This document shows positions 32,655-45,085 of a stretch of DNA of 64,000 bases, one piece after another. Numbering within the stretch: position 1 is the stretch's first letter; each line of letters opens with the position of its first letter. Both the position numbers and the translations under genes were made by a program. Source of the stretch: Hymenopus coronatus (Eukaryota > Arthropoda > Insecta > Mantodea > Hymenopodidae); the NCBI GenBank assembly GCA_030762935.1, contig CM060895.1, positions 77,642,001 through 77,706,000 on the forward strand, read 5' to 3'. A model generated the notes under the pieces. It saw only the letters and a list, made by a program, of their open reading frames with translations. It was not told the origin of the DNA and did not search any database.

Positions 32655-33471
32655 TCTGATGGTTTCCATTCACTTGACTTTCTCTACAACTCTGCAACAA
32701 ATTATTGTTAAAAAAACTTATGCTAATATTTAATTCATCCAATCGAGAAAAAATAAGCAGAAATAGTCTTATTACTTGCTTCCTTGTAAGTAGAAGCGAA
32801 ATAAGGGAGTACCATAGGCTAAAGTGACAGTTAAAAGCTGGTTGCTATGCGACTGAAGTTCCTTTGTTTGTATGGCAGAAGTTGATAAATTCCCGTATGA
32901 GAAAGATATAGGTTTTTCAAGACTGAAACCAAAAACAAGGAATACCTCAAAAACGATCGACTGCACGAAAAAATGTGTATAACGTAAATTTTGTGTTTTA
33001 ATGTGCTTTAAATTATCTCTTACAGTTTAGCAGTTATGTAAAATTCCTCAAGAATATAGTAGTCTTCAGAGGCTATTCCCAGAAAATTCAAGATATACAT
33101 TTTATTTGTCAGGTAAATATCTGTAATATACGATATTTTAATCAAAATCATTAGAGCCATCGAAAAAAGTTCCATGTAAAGGGTGATTGGGGGTGGGGGA
33201 TTTTCTTGAAAATCTTCCTGTAGCATCCTTGGAAGATACCAAACCTAAATACCAAATTTGGTTATTAACGGACTTTTCGTTTTTAAGCTAAGATGTCCAC
33301 AGACACACACATACACATACGCACACACGGATCTTTTTGTAAAAATGCTTTTTTTTTTTTAACTCAGGGGAACCTAAAACATGTATTTCGGGTGAAATCT
33401 CGGTATTTAATTTTTGGGTGGAATACAATACCTTCTCTATACACTATGTACATAGTTCGTATAGAGAAAGT
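32655..33471 (+). mobile_element. HP element, full length, in tandem
   Basis: Starts TCTGATGGTTTCCATTCACT. The CA block is at 33301-33328. It ends CATAGTTCGTATAGAGAAAG followed by TAAAAA. Confidence 0.85.
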
Positions 33472-33481
33472 AAAAATATAA

Positions 33482-34300
33482 TATGGTCTCTTCACATACC
33501 ATCTACCTGTTCGGTAAACAAACCTTTTATTCAAAATCTATTAATCTGTCATCTACATGATGCTAATCAAAATAAACATATGCAGAATTAGTCTTACTAC
33601 TACCTTCCTTGTAAGTAGAAGGGAAATAACAAAATGCACGGGTTAAAACGATAGCCAAGTCCTTTAAAAGCCGTTAGCTATGTGAAACAATTGAAATTCC
33701 ATTCGCTTGTCTTTCCAGGAGTAAACAAACGAAAACCGAGAAGAAAGAAGTCTTCTCTTTCTAGAAAAGTTAAAGCGTTTTAAATTGATAGGAATACTCT
33801 GAATAACTCGAAAACGATTAACTGCAAAAAAAATGTTACATTAATTGTGTGTTTCAATAAGATATTTTTTTTTTATGTAGAAAGTTTTTATCTATCTTTT
33901 ATGAATTGCCAGTTATACAAAAGTCATTTTGAATGAAGAGGTCTTCAGAGGCTATACTTAAAAAAATCAAGAATACATTTTATTTGTTATAAAAATATAA
34001 TAACATAAAGTACTTTAATTAAAATCGTTAGAACCATTTTTGAGAAAATCAATGTTCCATATAAGGGTAGTTGAGAGTGAAGGGATTTTCTTTAAAATCT
34101 TAGTATCGGATCTTTGGAAGATATACTACTTAAATACCAAGTTTGGTGTTTAACCGACGTTTTGCTTTTAAGATATATCGATCACATTCACGCAACAATG
34201 ACATGTTTCTAAAACGGGAATTTCTGGGGAAATCTCGGTAGCGAATTTTTGGGTGCAATACAATACCTTTTAATATGTACATAGTACGTGTAGAGAAAGT
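33482..34300 (+). mobile_element. HP element, diverged, in tandem
   Basis: Starts near TATGGTCTCTTCACATACCA. The interior is of the 'TTGCTTGTC' subfamily (GAAATTCCATTCGCTTGTCT). The palindrome is mostly lost (TTTTAATATGTACATAGTAC), ending GTGTAGAGAAAGT. Confidence 0.75.
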
Positions 34301-34309
34301 AAAACGATT

Positions 34310-34640
34310 CGTGTGTGTGCTAAAGCCAAATCTGGTATTTCAGTGCATAGTCTTTTAACTATACGACACGAAGACTTTCAAGAGAAAAAAAAAAACACCC
34401 CAAACTACCCTTAACAAAGAAAACAAAAAAAAAATAATTTTTTCGATACTGGCCCTAACGATTTGATTAAAATACCTTATCTATAACATATTTTCAGCAC
34501 AAATAATACATTTTCTGCATCTTCATTCTGGATAAATTTTTTCACAGCTAGTAAGCTGTAAGAGATAGACAAAAATTTACTGCACAACAAATTTAGATCT
34601 CGTTATAACACTAATTTGTGAGATTAATCTTTTGAAATAA
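34310..34640 (-). mobile_element. HP fragment
   Basis: Reverse fragment from the microsatellite block (TCGTGTGTGTGCTAAAGCCA) to TTAGATCTCGTTATAACACT. Confidence 0.65.
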
Positions 34641-35239
34641 TTGTTGTTAGATATGAACCGGAATTTCCAGATAATCCATTCGGGCAGTTATCTGTTAAAC
34701 ACATTTAGAAACCCTAAGCCACTCTTTCCAGAAAACGAGTCTAAAAAGTACCCTACCACACTTTCTAACAGGGGGGGGAGGGTTGAAGTGGATGTTGATG
34801 ATGGGTAAATTAAGTAAAAAGGCCCTTCCTCCTAAAAAAATAATTTTGCCCAAAAATTCAAACTTTTAAGAACAAATGAAAACAACAATACTTTTAGTTT
34901 ATTTTTAAACATGAGTTCCATTTTTTTAATCAGATGAGAAGCAAATGTAACATTTCCTCCATGTAACTTCCCGTAGGAAATTCCCTCTATTCTTGAGTTT
35001 CTATTTTCGCGAACTCAAACTTTTGATGGAATATTGTATTTAGTATTAAGCAAGTAACTTCATTTTGTAGGTTTAGGAGTTATACGAAGGAAAAGGATAG
35101 CATTAATTAACAAAACCTTATAATGGTAATACCAAGAATGGTATTATACTGATTTTTTCTTTCTTCCTGCAGATGAATAAGCAATTTAAGTCTTTATATC
35201 AACTTGTCGTAAACATATTAATCTTACTAAAATAAAAGT
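34641..35239. other. unassigned, with second copy of the 18.1-kb dispersed repeat
   Basis: 34797-34882 matches 18060-18178 (AAGGCCCTTCCTCCT, then CCCAAAAATTCAAACTTTTA). The remainder is unassigned. A GGGGGGGG run is at 34771-34778. Confidence 0.45.
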
Positions 35240-35936
35240 TTAATGTGTTCCATTCTCATGACTTTCTCTAGCTCTTACGCAAACAATTTTTCTTATAAAA
35301 GATTATTCTTTTACCTACATCATGATAAATATTAGACAAATTGCCTTAGTGCTTGTTTTTTGTAAGTGGTAGGGAAATAATGAAATTGACATATTTTAAA
35401 AACAGTTTGTTATGTGAAACAATTAAAATTCAAATTTCTTAGCTTGCTGGGACTAAACAAATCAGAGACGAAAAGAAAGGAAGGTTTAAGACCTTAAAAA
35501 TGAAACAAATAACTAGGTATATCTAGAAAACGGATAAATCTGCGAAAAAAGGTATGTGACACATTGTGATAATAAACGAGATTTACATTTTTTGTAAAGA
35601 TAGCTTTTGTCTATCTCTTACGGTTTACCAGTTATGCAAACTTCAACAAAATTCATACAGGACTAAAGAGGTCTTCAGAGGCTATTCACAGAAAATTCAA
35701 GATATGCATTTTGTTTGCTATAAAGATAACTTAATTGTATGGTATTTAATCAAAATCGCTAGTCATTTTTGAGAAAACCAAAATTTTCGAAAAATGTTCC
35801 ATGGAAAGGATATTCAGGGGTTGAGCAATTTTCTTGAAAATCATGCTGTTGCATCCTTGGAAGATACTGAGATTAAATACCAATAATTCGTTTATGAATT
35901 ATACTGCCCACAGACACACGCGGACATTTTTCTAAA
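35240..35936 (+). mobile_element. HP element lacking its hairpin end
   Basis: Starts TTAATGTGTTCCATTCTCAT and stops inside the block after the microsatellite (GACACACGCGGACATTTTTC), where the next copy begins at once. Confidence 0.75.
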
Positions 35937-35938
35937 AA

Positions 35939-36768
35939 TCTGATTTGTTCCACTTTACAACTCTGCAACAAATTATTATTAAAAGTGTTAGTCTTCTATT
36001 TACTATATGATAATCGATAAAACATAAAACATAAGCAGAATGGTCCTATTACTTGCTTCCTGGTAAGTAAAAGGGAAATAAGGGAGTACCGTAGGCTAAA
36101 GGGATAATCAAATCTTTTAAAAGGCGGTAAATTGTTAGTATTGCCAGGAGTTGACAAATTCCCATCTGAGAAAAGTAGATGTAAGTATTTTAAAACTGAA
36201 ATCAATAAATACCAATATCTGAAAAACGGTTAACTCCACGAAAAAAAAGGTATTAGATATAAATTGTGTGTTTTAACGAGCTCTACAGTCTTCGTTAAGT
36301 AAGTTTTTACTTATTTCTTATGGTTCAGCAGTTATGCAAAATTCCACAAAAAGTCATCTATAATAAAGACATCTTCAGAGACTATTCCCAGAAAACTCAA
36401 AATTCCTACGTGTTTTATTTTTCATATAAATAGGTATCTTAAATATAAGATATTTTTATCAAGATCATTAGAGCCATTTTTGAGAAAATAACAATTTTCG
36501 AAAATGTTTCTACATAAATGGTAGTTGAGGCTGGGAGGATTTTCTTGAAAACCTTCCTGTCGGATCCTTGGAACTGAACTTAAATACTAAGCTTGGTATT
36601 TAACGGACTTTTAGTTTTTGATCTTTGCTACCCACAGACACATGGCCGTTTTTCTAAAAAAAAAAAAAATATTGGATTCAGGGGATCTTAAAACCCATGT
36701 TTCTGGTGAAATATCGGTATCTGTCTACCTTTTCTATACACTATGTACATAATATGTAATGAGAAAGT
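35939..36768 (+). mobile_element. HP element, in tandem
   Basis: Starts TCTGATTTGTTCCACTTTAC and ends CTATGTACATAATATGTAAT followed by GAGAAAGT. Confidence 0.8.
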
Positions 36769-36778
36769 ATTTTTTTTT

Positions 36779-36892
36779 TTACTCAGGAGGTCTCAAAACA
36801 TGAATATATGATGAAACCTCGGTATCGAATTTTGGGTGGATTACAATACCTTCTCTATCCACTATGTACTTTGTACATACGTGCTAGAGAAA
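36779..36892 (+). mobile_element. additional HP 3' end in tandem
   Basis: Directly behind a complete HP terminus lies a second terminus only: CAGGAGGTCTCAAAACATGA, GGGTGGATTACAATACCTTC, then GTGCTAGAGAAAGT. It gives two 3' ends in a row. Confidence 0.75.
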
Positions 36893-37698
36893 GTAATAAT
36901 ATAATGGATTAAAATATATATTATCTTCTACGTAAACCTGTGGTGTTTATTTGATATTTTATTATCATCTAAAATTCACAAATGAAAATGCTCCAAATTT
37001 TGACATACAACATATTTTGCTTTAAAAGAAATGTTTTTCCAAAATTGTCTTCATATGTTTCTTGTCACTACTTATAAGAGAGCTTTAAAAACACATATTA
37101 TAACCGTTAAATTAACTATTAAGGTAACGCGAAAATAGTTTTATTTCACAGTCCATATATTATGATTAGAGATAGTGATATATAGTAAGTTTCTCTAGTA
37201 TGTGCATCTCGCCTAGAAAATTAGACACATCGCTCGCTTTACCGAAGTACCGCCAACTTTACAGAACTTAACTAGTGATCAGCTAGTAGGTAAGTACTTG
37301 CTGTGGATACACAGCTAGAACCCTTGAAGTATCGGCATGCACCAAATAAGCTGTAACTTCTAGTTCCTCGAAAATCTAATGCAGAATTCCAACTGCAGTA
37401 GTGCTGAACAACAACAATAAACATTAATCTAGTGTCATTAGAGTCTTAACTTAATTACCTCCACAAAGGACCTACAAGCGTGGCCTAATGCAGAATACAC
37501 AGCCTGCAGACAATAAGCAGCTGCAAATTAATTTACGATTATTACTGTTAGAACTTTATTATCCTTCACAAAGAGGCTGCAATTCCAGGCAGAACACATG
37601 AGCATCTACTGGCCGAGGTTTGTTGGACTAACAAGATTCGATTCGCATATTACATTCCTTACTCATTTTCCTCTACGCTTCTCTTGCATGCTAAAACA
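36893..37698. other. unassigned single-copy-like sequence
   Basis: No repeat of the window; no frame of note. 37190-37690 is closer to 40% GC and could be unique host DNA. Confidence 0.35.
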
Positions 37699-38096
37699 TC
37701 TGATGTGTTCCATTCACATGACTTTCTCTAGTTTTTCCAAAAACAGTTTTTCTTCTTAGCCACATCATGCTAATCGAGATAAACATTTGTCTTCTTATTT
37801 GTTTCTTTATAATTGAAGGGAAAGAAGGGAATGCACAGGCTAAAGCGATACTCATATCTTTAAAAAGACAGTCCCTATGTGAAACAATTGAATTTTGGTT
37901 TTCTTTGCTTGATAGGAGTAAACAAAACAGCATAAAGAAAGATTAACTTCCCGTTTGAGAATAGTTTAAGTAACTTATAACGGAAACCAATAACTTCGAG
38001 TATCTCGAAAACGGTTATCTCTACAAAAAAAAAAAAAAAATATTAAACATGAATTTGTGTTTTAATAAGATCTATATCTATATCTTCGTGTAGTAC

Positions 38097-38144
<48 letters not shown>

Positions 38145-38556
38145 GTCTTACAATATACCAGTAATACAAAAATAATACAAAAGATTAGATTTTAGAGGAT
38201 ATTCAAGGTATACATTTCGTCTTAAACATATGACATACTAAAATAAAAATCGTTAGAATCATTCTTGAGAAAACCAAAGTTTTCGAAAAATGTTCCATGC
38301 AGAGAGTAGTTGGAGTGGGAAACTTTCTCGAAAACCTTGTCGCCTCCTGAGAAGATACTGAACTTAAATACCAAGTTTGGTGTTTATCCGACTTTTCATT
38401 TTTGAGCCATGCCGCAACGTAGGACTTGTTTCTAAAAAATGCAACTTTGAATTCAGAGAGTCTCAAAACATGAATTTCAGGTGAAAATATCAATATCAAT
38501 TTTGGGTGGAACACAAAACTGTAAAATAATGTACAGTACATAGTGCTAGAGAAAGA
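37699..38556 (+). mobile_element. HP element, full length with T-tract expansion
   Basis: Starts TCTGATGTGTTCCATTCACA, an almost consensus left end. A run of about 43 T at 38099-38142 interrupts the TTTTTGTCTATCTCTTACGG region. It ends TACATAGTGCTAGAGAAAGA. Confidence 0.8.
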
Positions 38557-38837
38557 AAATAGGCGAATTATTTCGTTTCTATGGTAGAGTTAGTGATTTT
38601 ATTCTTAGTTATATTAAAGATGAAAGAGTATAAATTAATAATACAAAAGGTGCTAGCCCTACGTCGTAAAATATATTGTCCACGCCCCTAAAATCCTATA
38701 AATAATGGCACAAGTTCATAACACACTATAATTTATTTGCTCTTTATCACAGAAAAGGCTTTCCTCCGTCTACTTTTTGCACACTTCCTGTTATTCATAG
38801 TAAATTTTATGAAAATGCTTTAATTTTACCTAACAGA

Positions 38838-39325
38838 AACATTGATACTGAGATTTTACAGGAAATGCATGTTTTGAAACCACTGATTCCAAAAAAAAAA
38901 AAAATAGAAAAAAGTCAATGTGTGTGGCCTGTGGGCAGTATACAATACGACACGAGACATTTCAAGAAAAAAAAAAAAAACACCCCAAATTACTCTTTAC
39001 ATGGAAAAGATTTCAAACATTTGATTTTCTCTAAAATAGCTCAAATGAATTTGTTTAAAATATCGTATATTGAAGATATTTACATGACAAAAAAGTGTAT
39101 ATCTTGAGTTTTCTGTGAACAGCCTACGAAGACCTTTTTATCCTGGATGAATTTTTGCTAAATTTTGCATGTTCAACATTTTGTAAAATGCGCACAAAAA
39201 TGTAATACCCGTATAAACACATAACTTATGCCATATACATTTTTTCGTAGATCCGATTGTTTCTAAGATATTCGTTGTTATTGGTTTCAGTTCTTAAACA
39301 TTTACACTTTTCTCATATGGGATAT
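38838..39325 (-). mobile_element. HP element, both ends truncated
   Basis: ATTGATACTGAGATTTTACA, A run at 38890-38902, ATTTACATGACAAAAAAGTG and TTTTCTCATATGGGATATTG. Confidence 0.7.
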
Positions 39326-39334
39326 TGTCAATTT

Positions 39335-39900
39335 ATTTTTAGAAAAAGGTCAATGTGTGCGTGTGTGTATGTGTCTGTGAACACCCCAAACTACACTTGA
39401 CATGAAAATTTTTTCGAAAATTTGATTTTCTCAAAACTGACTCAAATGAGTTTGATTAAAATATGGTATATTAAAGATATCTACATGACAAAAAAAAAAA
39501 GTGTACATCTTGAATTTTCTGCAAATGGTCTCTACGAAGACCTCTTTATCTTGTTTTAATTTTTGCTCAGTTTTGCATGTTAAACATTTTGCAAAATGTA
39601 CACAAAGATGTCATATGTATAATTTTTTTGTAGAGCTGATTTTATTGGTTTCTGTTTTAAATACCTATATTTTTCTCATACTGTAATTTATCAACTTCAC
39701 ACAAAGGGAATTTTAAAAGATTTTATATCACTTTAACCTATGGTACTCCCTTATTTCCCTTCTACTTACAATGAAGCAAGTAATAAGACCGTTTCTGCTA
39801 ATTTATCTCGATTAACATGAACTAGATAGAAGAGTAAAAGTTTTAAGAATAATTTGTAACAGATATGTAGAGAAAGTCATGTGAATTTCACACATAAGAT
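39335..39900 (-). mobile_element. HP element, in tandem, hairpin end missing
   Basis: Begins in the microsatellite block (GTGTGCGTGTGTGTATGTGT) and ends GAGAAAGTCATGTGAATTTC. Same orientation as the preceding copy. Confidence 0.7.
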
Positions 39901-40449
39901 TGTATTGTAAATAAAGTAACGTGAATAGAAGAATTCGCTGCTAATTAATCTCATAATATAATGCTATAATGGGTAGAAGAATACTTTGACTGCATAAAAC
40001 AAAAGAAAGAGAGATACCACTGATCCAAATGTTGTGAACTTGTTGGATTAAGACGGGTGATGTTGGAAGTGTTGATGTAAAACGATGAACCGCAGGTAGA
40101 GAGCTACTAAGATTGTTTCAGAGCGGGCTAGGTTCGTTAGGGAGATTATCTGGGCTGGTGCATTAGACGTGTACCCAAGCTGTAATCCAGTTTGAGTTCC
40201 GTCACTCCGCTGAACACGGTGTAGCCCTATCCCTGGATAAGCGACCTAACTCCTTGGCATCTCATCAAGGCCTTTTAACAACGCATTTATGGAGGTTGTT
40301 TCTATGCAGTACCAACTACGTGACATTCTGATATCTATTTTAATTATAATATACTATAGTTACAATACTTTACTTCAAAAAACTTATTCTTCTATCGATT
40401 TCACGTTAACATACAAAACATTTGCAGGAATGCAAGCAAATAAGTCAAA
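39901..40449. other. unassigned, with tRNA-like segment
   Basis: 40127-40200 has a box A-like GGGCTGGTGCATTAGACG and a box B-like AGTTTGAGTTCCGTC, possibly the head of an uncharacterised SINE. The remainder has no assignment. Confidence 0.3.
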
Positions 40450-41091
40450 TACAGGATGATTTATATTGAGCTGACACATTTATTTCTTTAATTGTTTCAA
40501 AACGAATTGTGCTATTGAGAACTTATTATACCTAAATTGTAGACTAATTTTGGGAGATTATTTAGCTGTATAGCAAATGTTGAAAATGTCCTCCATCCTG
40601 CATAAGGCACAACTCAACACGTCCTCTCGTTGGAGGACTCTGTTGTCAATAACTTGAATCTCTTTTGTGATGTGCTTCAGATCGTCCAATATCTGGGGAC
40701 GTGTGGCTTAAACCCTGTCTCTTAAGTAACCCTATAGAAAGAAGTCCGGCGATGTCGAATCCGGAGATCTCGGTGGCCACAGGTTCCTGGAAATTATCCG
40801 GTAGTATCAAAGAAACTAACAATTAGGTTTATTGCTTCATTTGATGTAAGGTATGTAGTGCCATCTTGCTGAAAATATCCTTGAGCTCTACATCGTCCAG
40901 TTGCCCAACAAACTCCAAGAAAATCAGTCTGTACTCTGCAGTGTTCACAGTCTGGTTAAACATCTAGTGACAAGGAATCGAAACTGCAGAACATTCTTCT
41001 CAATTTGGTGCTAAAATTGGGTCATTGAATGAATTTCCAACGGAGTGATTAAAGAATGAAATGTGCCAGTTATATATAAATCACTCTGTGT
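40450..41091 (-). mobile_element. Tc1/mariner-superfamily transposon, internally deleted
   Basis: Left end TACAGGATGATTTATATTGA and, reversed, right end CACAGAGTGATTTATATATA with shared TGACACATTT-like sequence form the TIRs. On the minus strand the transposase C-terminus reads WPPRSPDSTSPDFFL, a stop, GYLRDRV (40790-40715), then RPQILDDLKHITKEIQVIDN and CALCRMEDIFNIC to about 40572. An upstream scrap YRLIFLEFVGQLDDVELKD lies near 40920. Stops and deletions make it inactive. TIRs are shorter and the transposase differs from the 18.7-kb element, so this is another lineage. Confidence 0.8.
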
Positions 41092-41104
41092 ATTAATATT
41101 TGAA

Positions 41105-41950
41105 ATAAAAACGAATAATGACTTCCCGTTTGAGGAAAGTAGTTTACCCTTTAATCCATTAACAAACAATATGTAGGAATGGTTAATTCCAAAAAAAGTT
41201 GTGTCATGAATGTGTATTTAACACATTTTGTCTACCTGTTATGGTTTACCAGTTATGCAAAGCCCGTCCAGAATTAAGAGGACTTCAGAGACCATTCCCA
41301 GAAAGATTAAAATACATGTTGCTTGTAATGAAAGCCTCTTATATGGTATTTTGATCAAAACCTTTATAGATATTTTTAACAAAAGAATGTTCGAAAATTT
41401 GAGACCTGGAAATTTTCTTGAAAATCTTCGTGGCTGCTGAAGCAAGTATAGTATTAGTACTGAGTCATGCTGCTCTCATAGTGACACAGACTCACACATA
41501 CTTTACATACACACGGAGATTTTTCTAAACATTTTTATTGAAATTCCCAAAACATGTATTTCTTGTGAAACCTCGGTATCGAATTTTTGTTATAACTATA
41601 GTTTCGGTTTCCTCGGGACTCCGGGGCTGTATTTTCTTCTTCTTCTTCTTCTTCTTCTTCTTCTTCTTCTTCTGCTTCTTCTTCTAGTTCTTCTTCTTCT
41701 TTTTTTTAATTTTCCTAATACTTTCTCTGTTTTCTGTTTGATTACCGTTTGCCTTTTGCTTCTAATATATACACACGCATATACACATTTTACAAAGATA
41801 TAAACACCCTGCCCAAGGCGGGACTCGAGCCCACGATCTCCTGCGCCACGAAGCACCACAGCGAGGCACTTTAGAGAGCGCCACCATGGTGACCGACGTA
41901 ATTCAATACCTTTCAATACTCTTTATTATACATAGTACAGAAAGTAAAAA
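41105..41950 (+). mobile_element. HP element with nested SINE
   Basis: Decayed forward copy: CTTCCCGTTTGAGGAAAGTA, TTATGGTTTACCAGTTATGC, ACCTCGGTATCGAATTTTTG. It is interrupted at about 41592 and resumes at 41904 with TTCAATACCTTTCAATACTC, ending ATAGTACAGAAAGTAAAAAT. Confidence 0.7.
41593..41903 (-). mobile_element. SINE (F-type) with (CTT)n expansion
   Basis: The minus-strand head near 41900 has GGTCACCATGGTGGCGCTCT and, for box B, GTGGGCTCGAGTCCCGCC. The body carries a (CTT)n tract at 41634-41702. The arginine-rich minus-strand frame over this tract is a translation of the repeat, not a gene. Confidence 0.65.
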
Positions 41951-42120
41951 TGGTAGCACATTCTCATCGACCTCTAGAATATATTCATAAAATCTAATTC
42001 TCTCTGAAAAAAGTGTCTAATCATGTGCTCAGAGATTAATAAATATTGTATTTTAAGTCAGCGACTACCAAATCTACTCTCAGCTTAATGGAAAATTTCT
42101 AACCAACCCTTATTTTCTTC

Positions 42121-42560
42121 ATTACTTTGTGTACTATGCATAGCATTTAGGGGAAGTATGCTATTCCAGCCAAAAATTTGAAGTTAAGATTTCACTGAAA
42201 ATATGTTTCAAGGCCCCCTGAATCCAAAAGGCATTCTTAGAAAAAGATCCATGTGTGTGACTATCACAAGCATAATTTAGAACATAATTATCGGAAAATA
42301 CCAATCTTTCTGTTTAATTATGTAAGATGTTTACATGACAAATAATATGTATATCGAATTTTAGTAGCCTTGAAGACCTGTTAATTCGGAAGGAAATTTA
42401 TACACTTTTGCATAACAGTTCAATATTAAGCGATACGCAAAAGGTACTATACAAAAATGTAGATTTGGTTAAATAGATAATGTATTTCTCTTTTCTGTGG
42501 CATCAGCTATTTCCAAAATATCCATTATTTACAGCATATTTCAATTTTTTTCTAAGTTGT
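42121..42560 (-). mobile_element. HP element, diverged fragment
   Basis: ATTACTTTGTGTACTATGCA, GTATGCTATTCCAGCCAAAA, then TTACATGACAAATAATATGT and TTCCAAAATATCCATTATTT. Confidence 0.6.
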
Positions 42561-42661
42561 TCCTAACAGCATGCTCCTAACGGTAGCACTCCCTTGTGAA
42601 ACATATTGCCCATCGGCAATGGTGTAATTCCATTTACTGTTGTCTTGCATTTCTATTTTAT

Positions 42662-42676
42662 TTAATATTGTTCATT

Positions 42677-42726
<50 letters not shown>

Positions 42727-42866
42727 AACAAATTCCACTCTCATTTATACTTCTAGACGCTGGGGAGCATAGGGAATACGCTTAGCTAGAGAAAAATTCC
42801 CACCCCCAGCCGGAAATTGAAGTCGCGACCTCTCGATCTACCAATTGAGCTACGGGGCCAGCCGGT
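42662..42866 (-). mobile_element. SINE family C-related with (TC)n tail
   Basis: The minus-strand head starts CCGGCTGGCCCCGTAGCTCA (box A TAGCTCAATTGGTAGA) with box B GCGACTTCAATTTCCGGC. The body GGAATTTTTCTCTAGCTAAG is C-like. The 3' tail is a (GA)n tract, seen as (TC)n at 42680-42722. Confidence 0.7.
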
Positions 42867-43533
42867 TTGGATTGTGCAATACTGTTCCTTTATAATCCTA
42901 TTGCTGTTTGTATTTCTCACCTAGTTATGGAAGAATGCGATGTTTATTGGCCAGCGTGTCGAGTCCAGTTCTAAAACATTTGTTTTTCGCTATTCTGGTT
43001 TGTAGTGCATCTATTTCCGGAAAGCTCATTTCAGTTAAAATGAAGTATATAGAAATATAAGATTTTGTAGGGACAGTACTTAAGGGACATCGAAGGAATA
43101 CCCTCGACTGGCATTCGGGAGTTCGTGGGACCGGTTGCTCGAGCCAACCCCTCTGACCAATGGCTATTTCGGGTTTTTTCCGGGTTACTAGGGGAATGCT
43201 GGGGAGACCTCATCAATCTTCCGAACTTCCTTCCACTTCATTTAAATTCATTCATCCCAAACTGATCTCTTTCAGGGGCAGAAGCGCCATTCTGTGGAGA
43301 TGACTGCGTTCTGGAAATACAGCTCTCGGCAGCTAGATGGCGCTGGTGGTTGTCTTAGTACTCTCATGGCCTATCCGGGACATAGCCACTGGCTCCTGAC
43401 GCTCTCCGCGGTGAGATGAAGAACTGCTTGGAACGTTCAGGGACCCTCCAAGGCGGCTCTCTGCATGTCCGGATGTCGTCCGCTGTTTTAAATTACACTC
43501 ATCTCCTCCTATCCCACCGTAACGCACAAACAC
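42867..43533. other. unassigned, probably one or more SINEs
   Basis: 43075-43225 has a tRNA-like look (CGACTGGCATTCGGGAGTTC, GGGTTTTTTCCGGGTTACTA). 43260-43530 is GC-rich (GGCAGCTAGATGGCGCTGGT, CTCTCCGCGGTGAGATGAAG) and matches nothing else here. Confidence 0.35.
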
Positions 43534-43537
43534 TTAA

Positions 43538-44248
43538 GGGATACTGGAGTGAAATTTCAAAATTCTGCTTTTTGTGCATAATTTTCTGAAAATATTACCG
43601 TAATTGGAATGTTCTATTCTTAATACGTGTAATAAACTACTTTTAAATTATATAAAAACTTTACAAAACATAAATTATTTCATAAATTGTATTATGTAAA
43701 TGTATTGTATTATCAAAATGTATCACACGCTTAATAATTTGAGAAAATTTGTTGACCTTTTTTTGAATTGGAGCTTTGAACTACACATACGAATTTTATA
43801 CGTTGATATTTCTACTACTTTGATTGCTGAATTATGATATTTTTTTTTTTAAATTTAAAAATGTTTATTCCTAAAATCAATCATTTGTCCACAAAAATAT
43901 GTTTTGAAAAACTGCTTTTGTTGGTAGTATAATTTTGTGGCCAGCAATAGGTCCCTCTGCACATTCTGGAAGATTTAATTGTCTTCGAACAGGAATGAGA
44001 CGTATAAAATATGCTAAAAGTGTGAAAATGTAGTTTTCAGAGAAAAAAAAAACGCTGTTTTATAAAATAGTATGCTAGGTATCATGTGTATGTAAGATCT
44101 TTAAATGACTGTAGAGCCCGAAGCAAAGGGGGACAGCTAAATGTTAATTCTCTATAGATTCCCAGAAGTTCCACGGACTACTTGCTACAAGAAAGCGATT
44201 TTCTACTTTTTTGACTGATTATAGTCTAAATTTCACTCCCAGTATCCG
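43538..44248. mobile_element. TTAA-flanked MITE (piggyBac-type), 711 bp
   Basis: Left end GGGATACTGGAGTGAAATTT and reverse-complemented right end CGGATACTGGGAGTGAAATT are inverted repeats of about 23 bp. They are bounded by TTAA at 43534-43537 and 44249-44252, the target duplication of piggyBac-family transposons. The interior is AT-rich with no frame, so it is non-autonomous. Confidence 0.75.
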
Positions 44249-44289
44249 TTAATTGCTTATTTCACATAATCCACGTGTAGGACATTAGT

Positions 44290-44405
44290 AATAATGGTAG
44301 AGTCAGATTGAAAAATTAAATACCATTGAGAGGATTTGAACCACGAATCGCACTGTCTCCTTCAGTTGTTCTTATCACTGAGCTACCAACAGACTCCCAG
44401 ATTTC
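44290..44405 (-). mobile_element. SINE family D, solitary copy
   Basis: The minus strand has GGTAGCTCAGTGATAAGAAC and GTGGTTCAAATCCTCTCA, the two tRNA boxes of the D unit, then GGTATTTAATTTTTCAATCT. It lies outside any HP copy, showing that D also moves on its own. Confidence 0.65.
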
Positions 44406-44473
44406 CAGTAAACCATAAGGGGGTGTCAAATTAAAGATGACATACCCATGACGTCTCACAATGTCAAGTACTT

Positions 44474-45021
44474 TTTACTTTCTCCAGTATGTATTTAAAA
44501 CCTACATAGTAAATACAGAGGGCATTGTATTCTACCCATATTGCATTGTACCGAGTCTTCACTGGAAATACATGCCTTGAGACCTCCTGAATCAAAAAAA
44601 AAAAAAAAAAAAAAATAGAAAATATCCATGTGTATGTGTGTGATTATGCGCGCGCACGTCTGTGCCACTGGACAACATAGCTCAAAAACGAAAAGTCCAT
44701 TAATTACCAAACTTGGCATTATGTTTACTATATTCCAAGGGCGCGACTAGAAAATCCCCCTTTACATGGAACACTTCTTGCCCCTTTTTATTTTCTAAAG
44801 ATGGCAGTAACGCTTTTGATTAAAACGCCATCTTTTTAGGATATTTTCATGACAATCGAGATGTATAGCATGAATTTTCTGTCGATTGAAGACCTCTTCA
44901 TTCTGGGTGACTTGCATAACTCGTAAACCGTAAGAGAAGATAAACCTTACCACACAAAAACGCAATGTCATTAAAACACATAATTTATGTCATGCACATT
45001 TTATGTAGAGTTAGCAGTTTT

Positions 45022-45085
<64 letters not shown>

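Noticed and set aside
41596..41916. Minus-strand frame with a long arginine run
   Set aside because: Translation of a (CTT)n tract inside a SINE.
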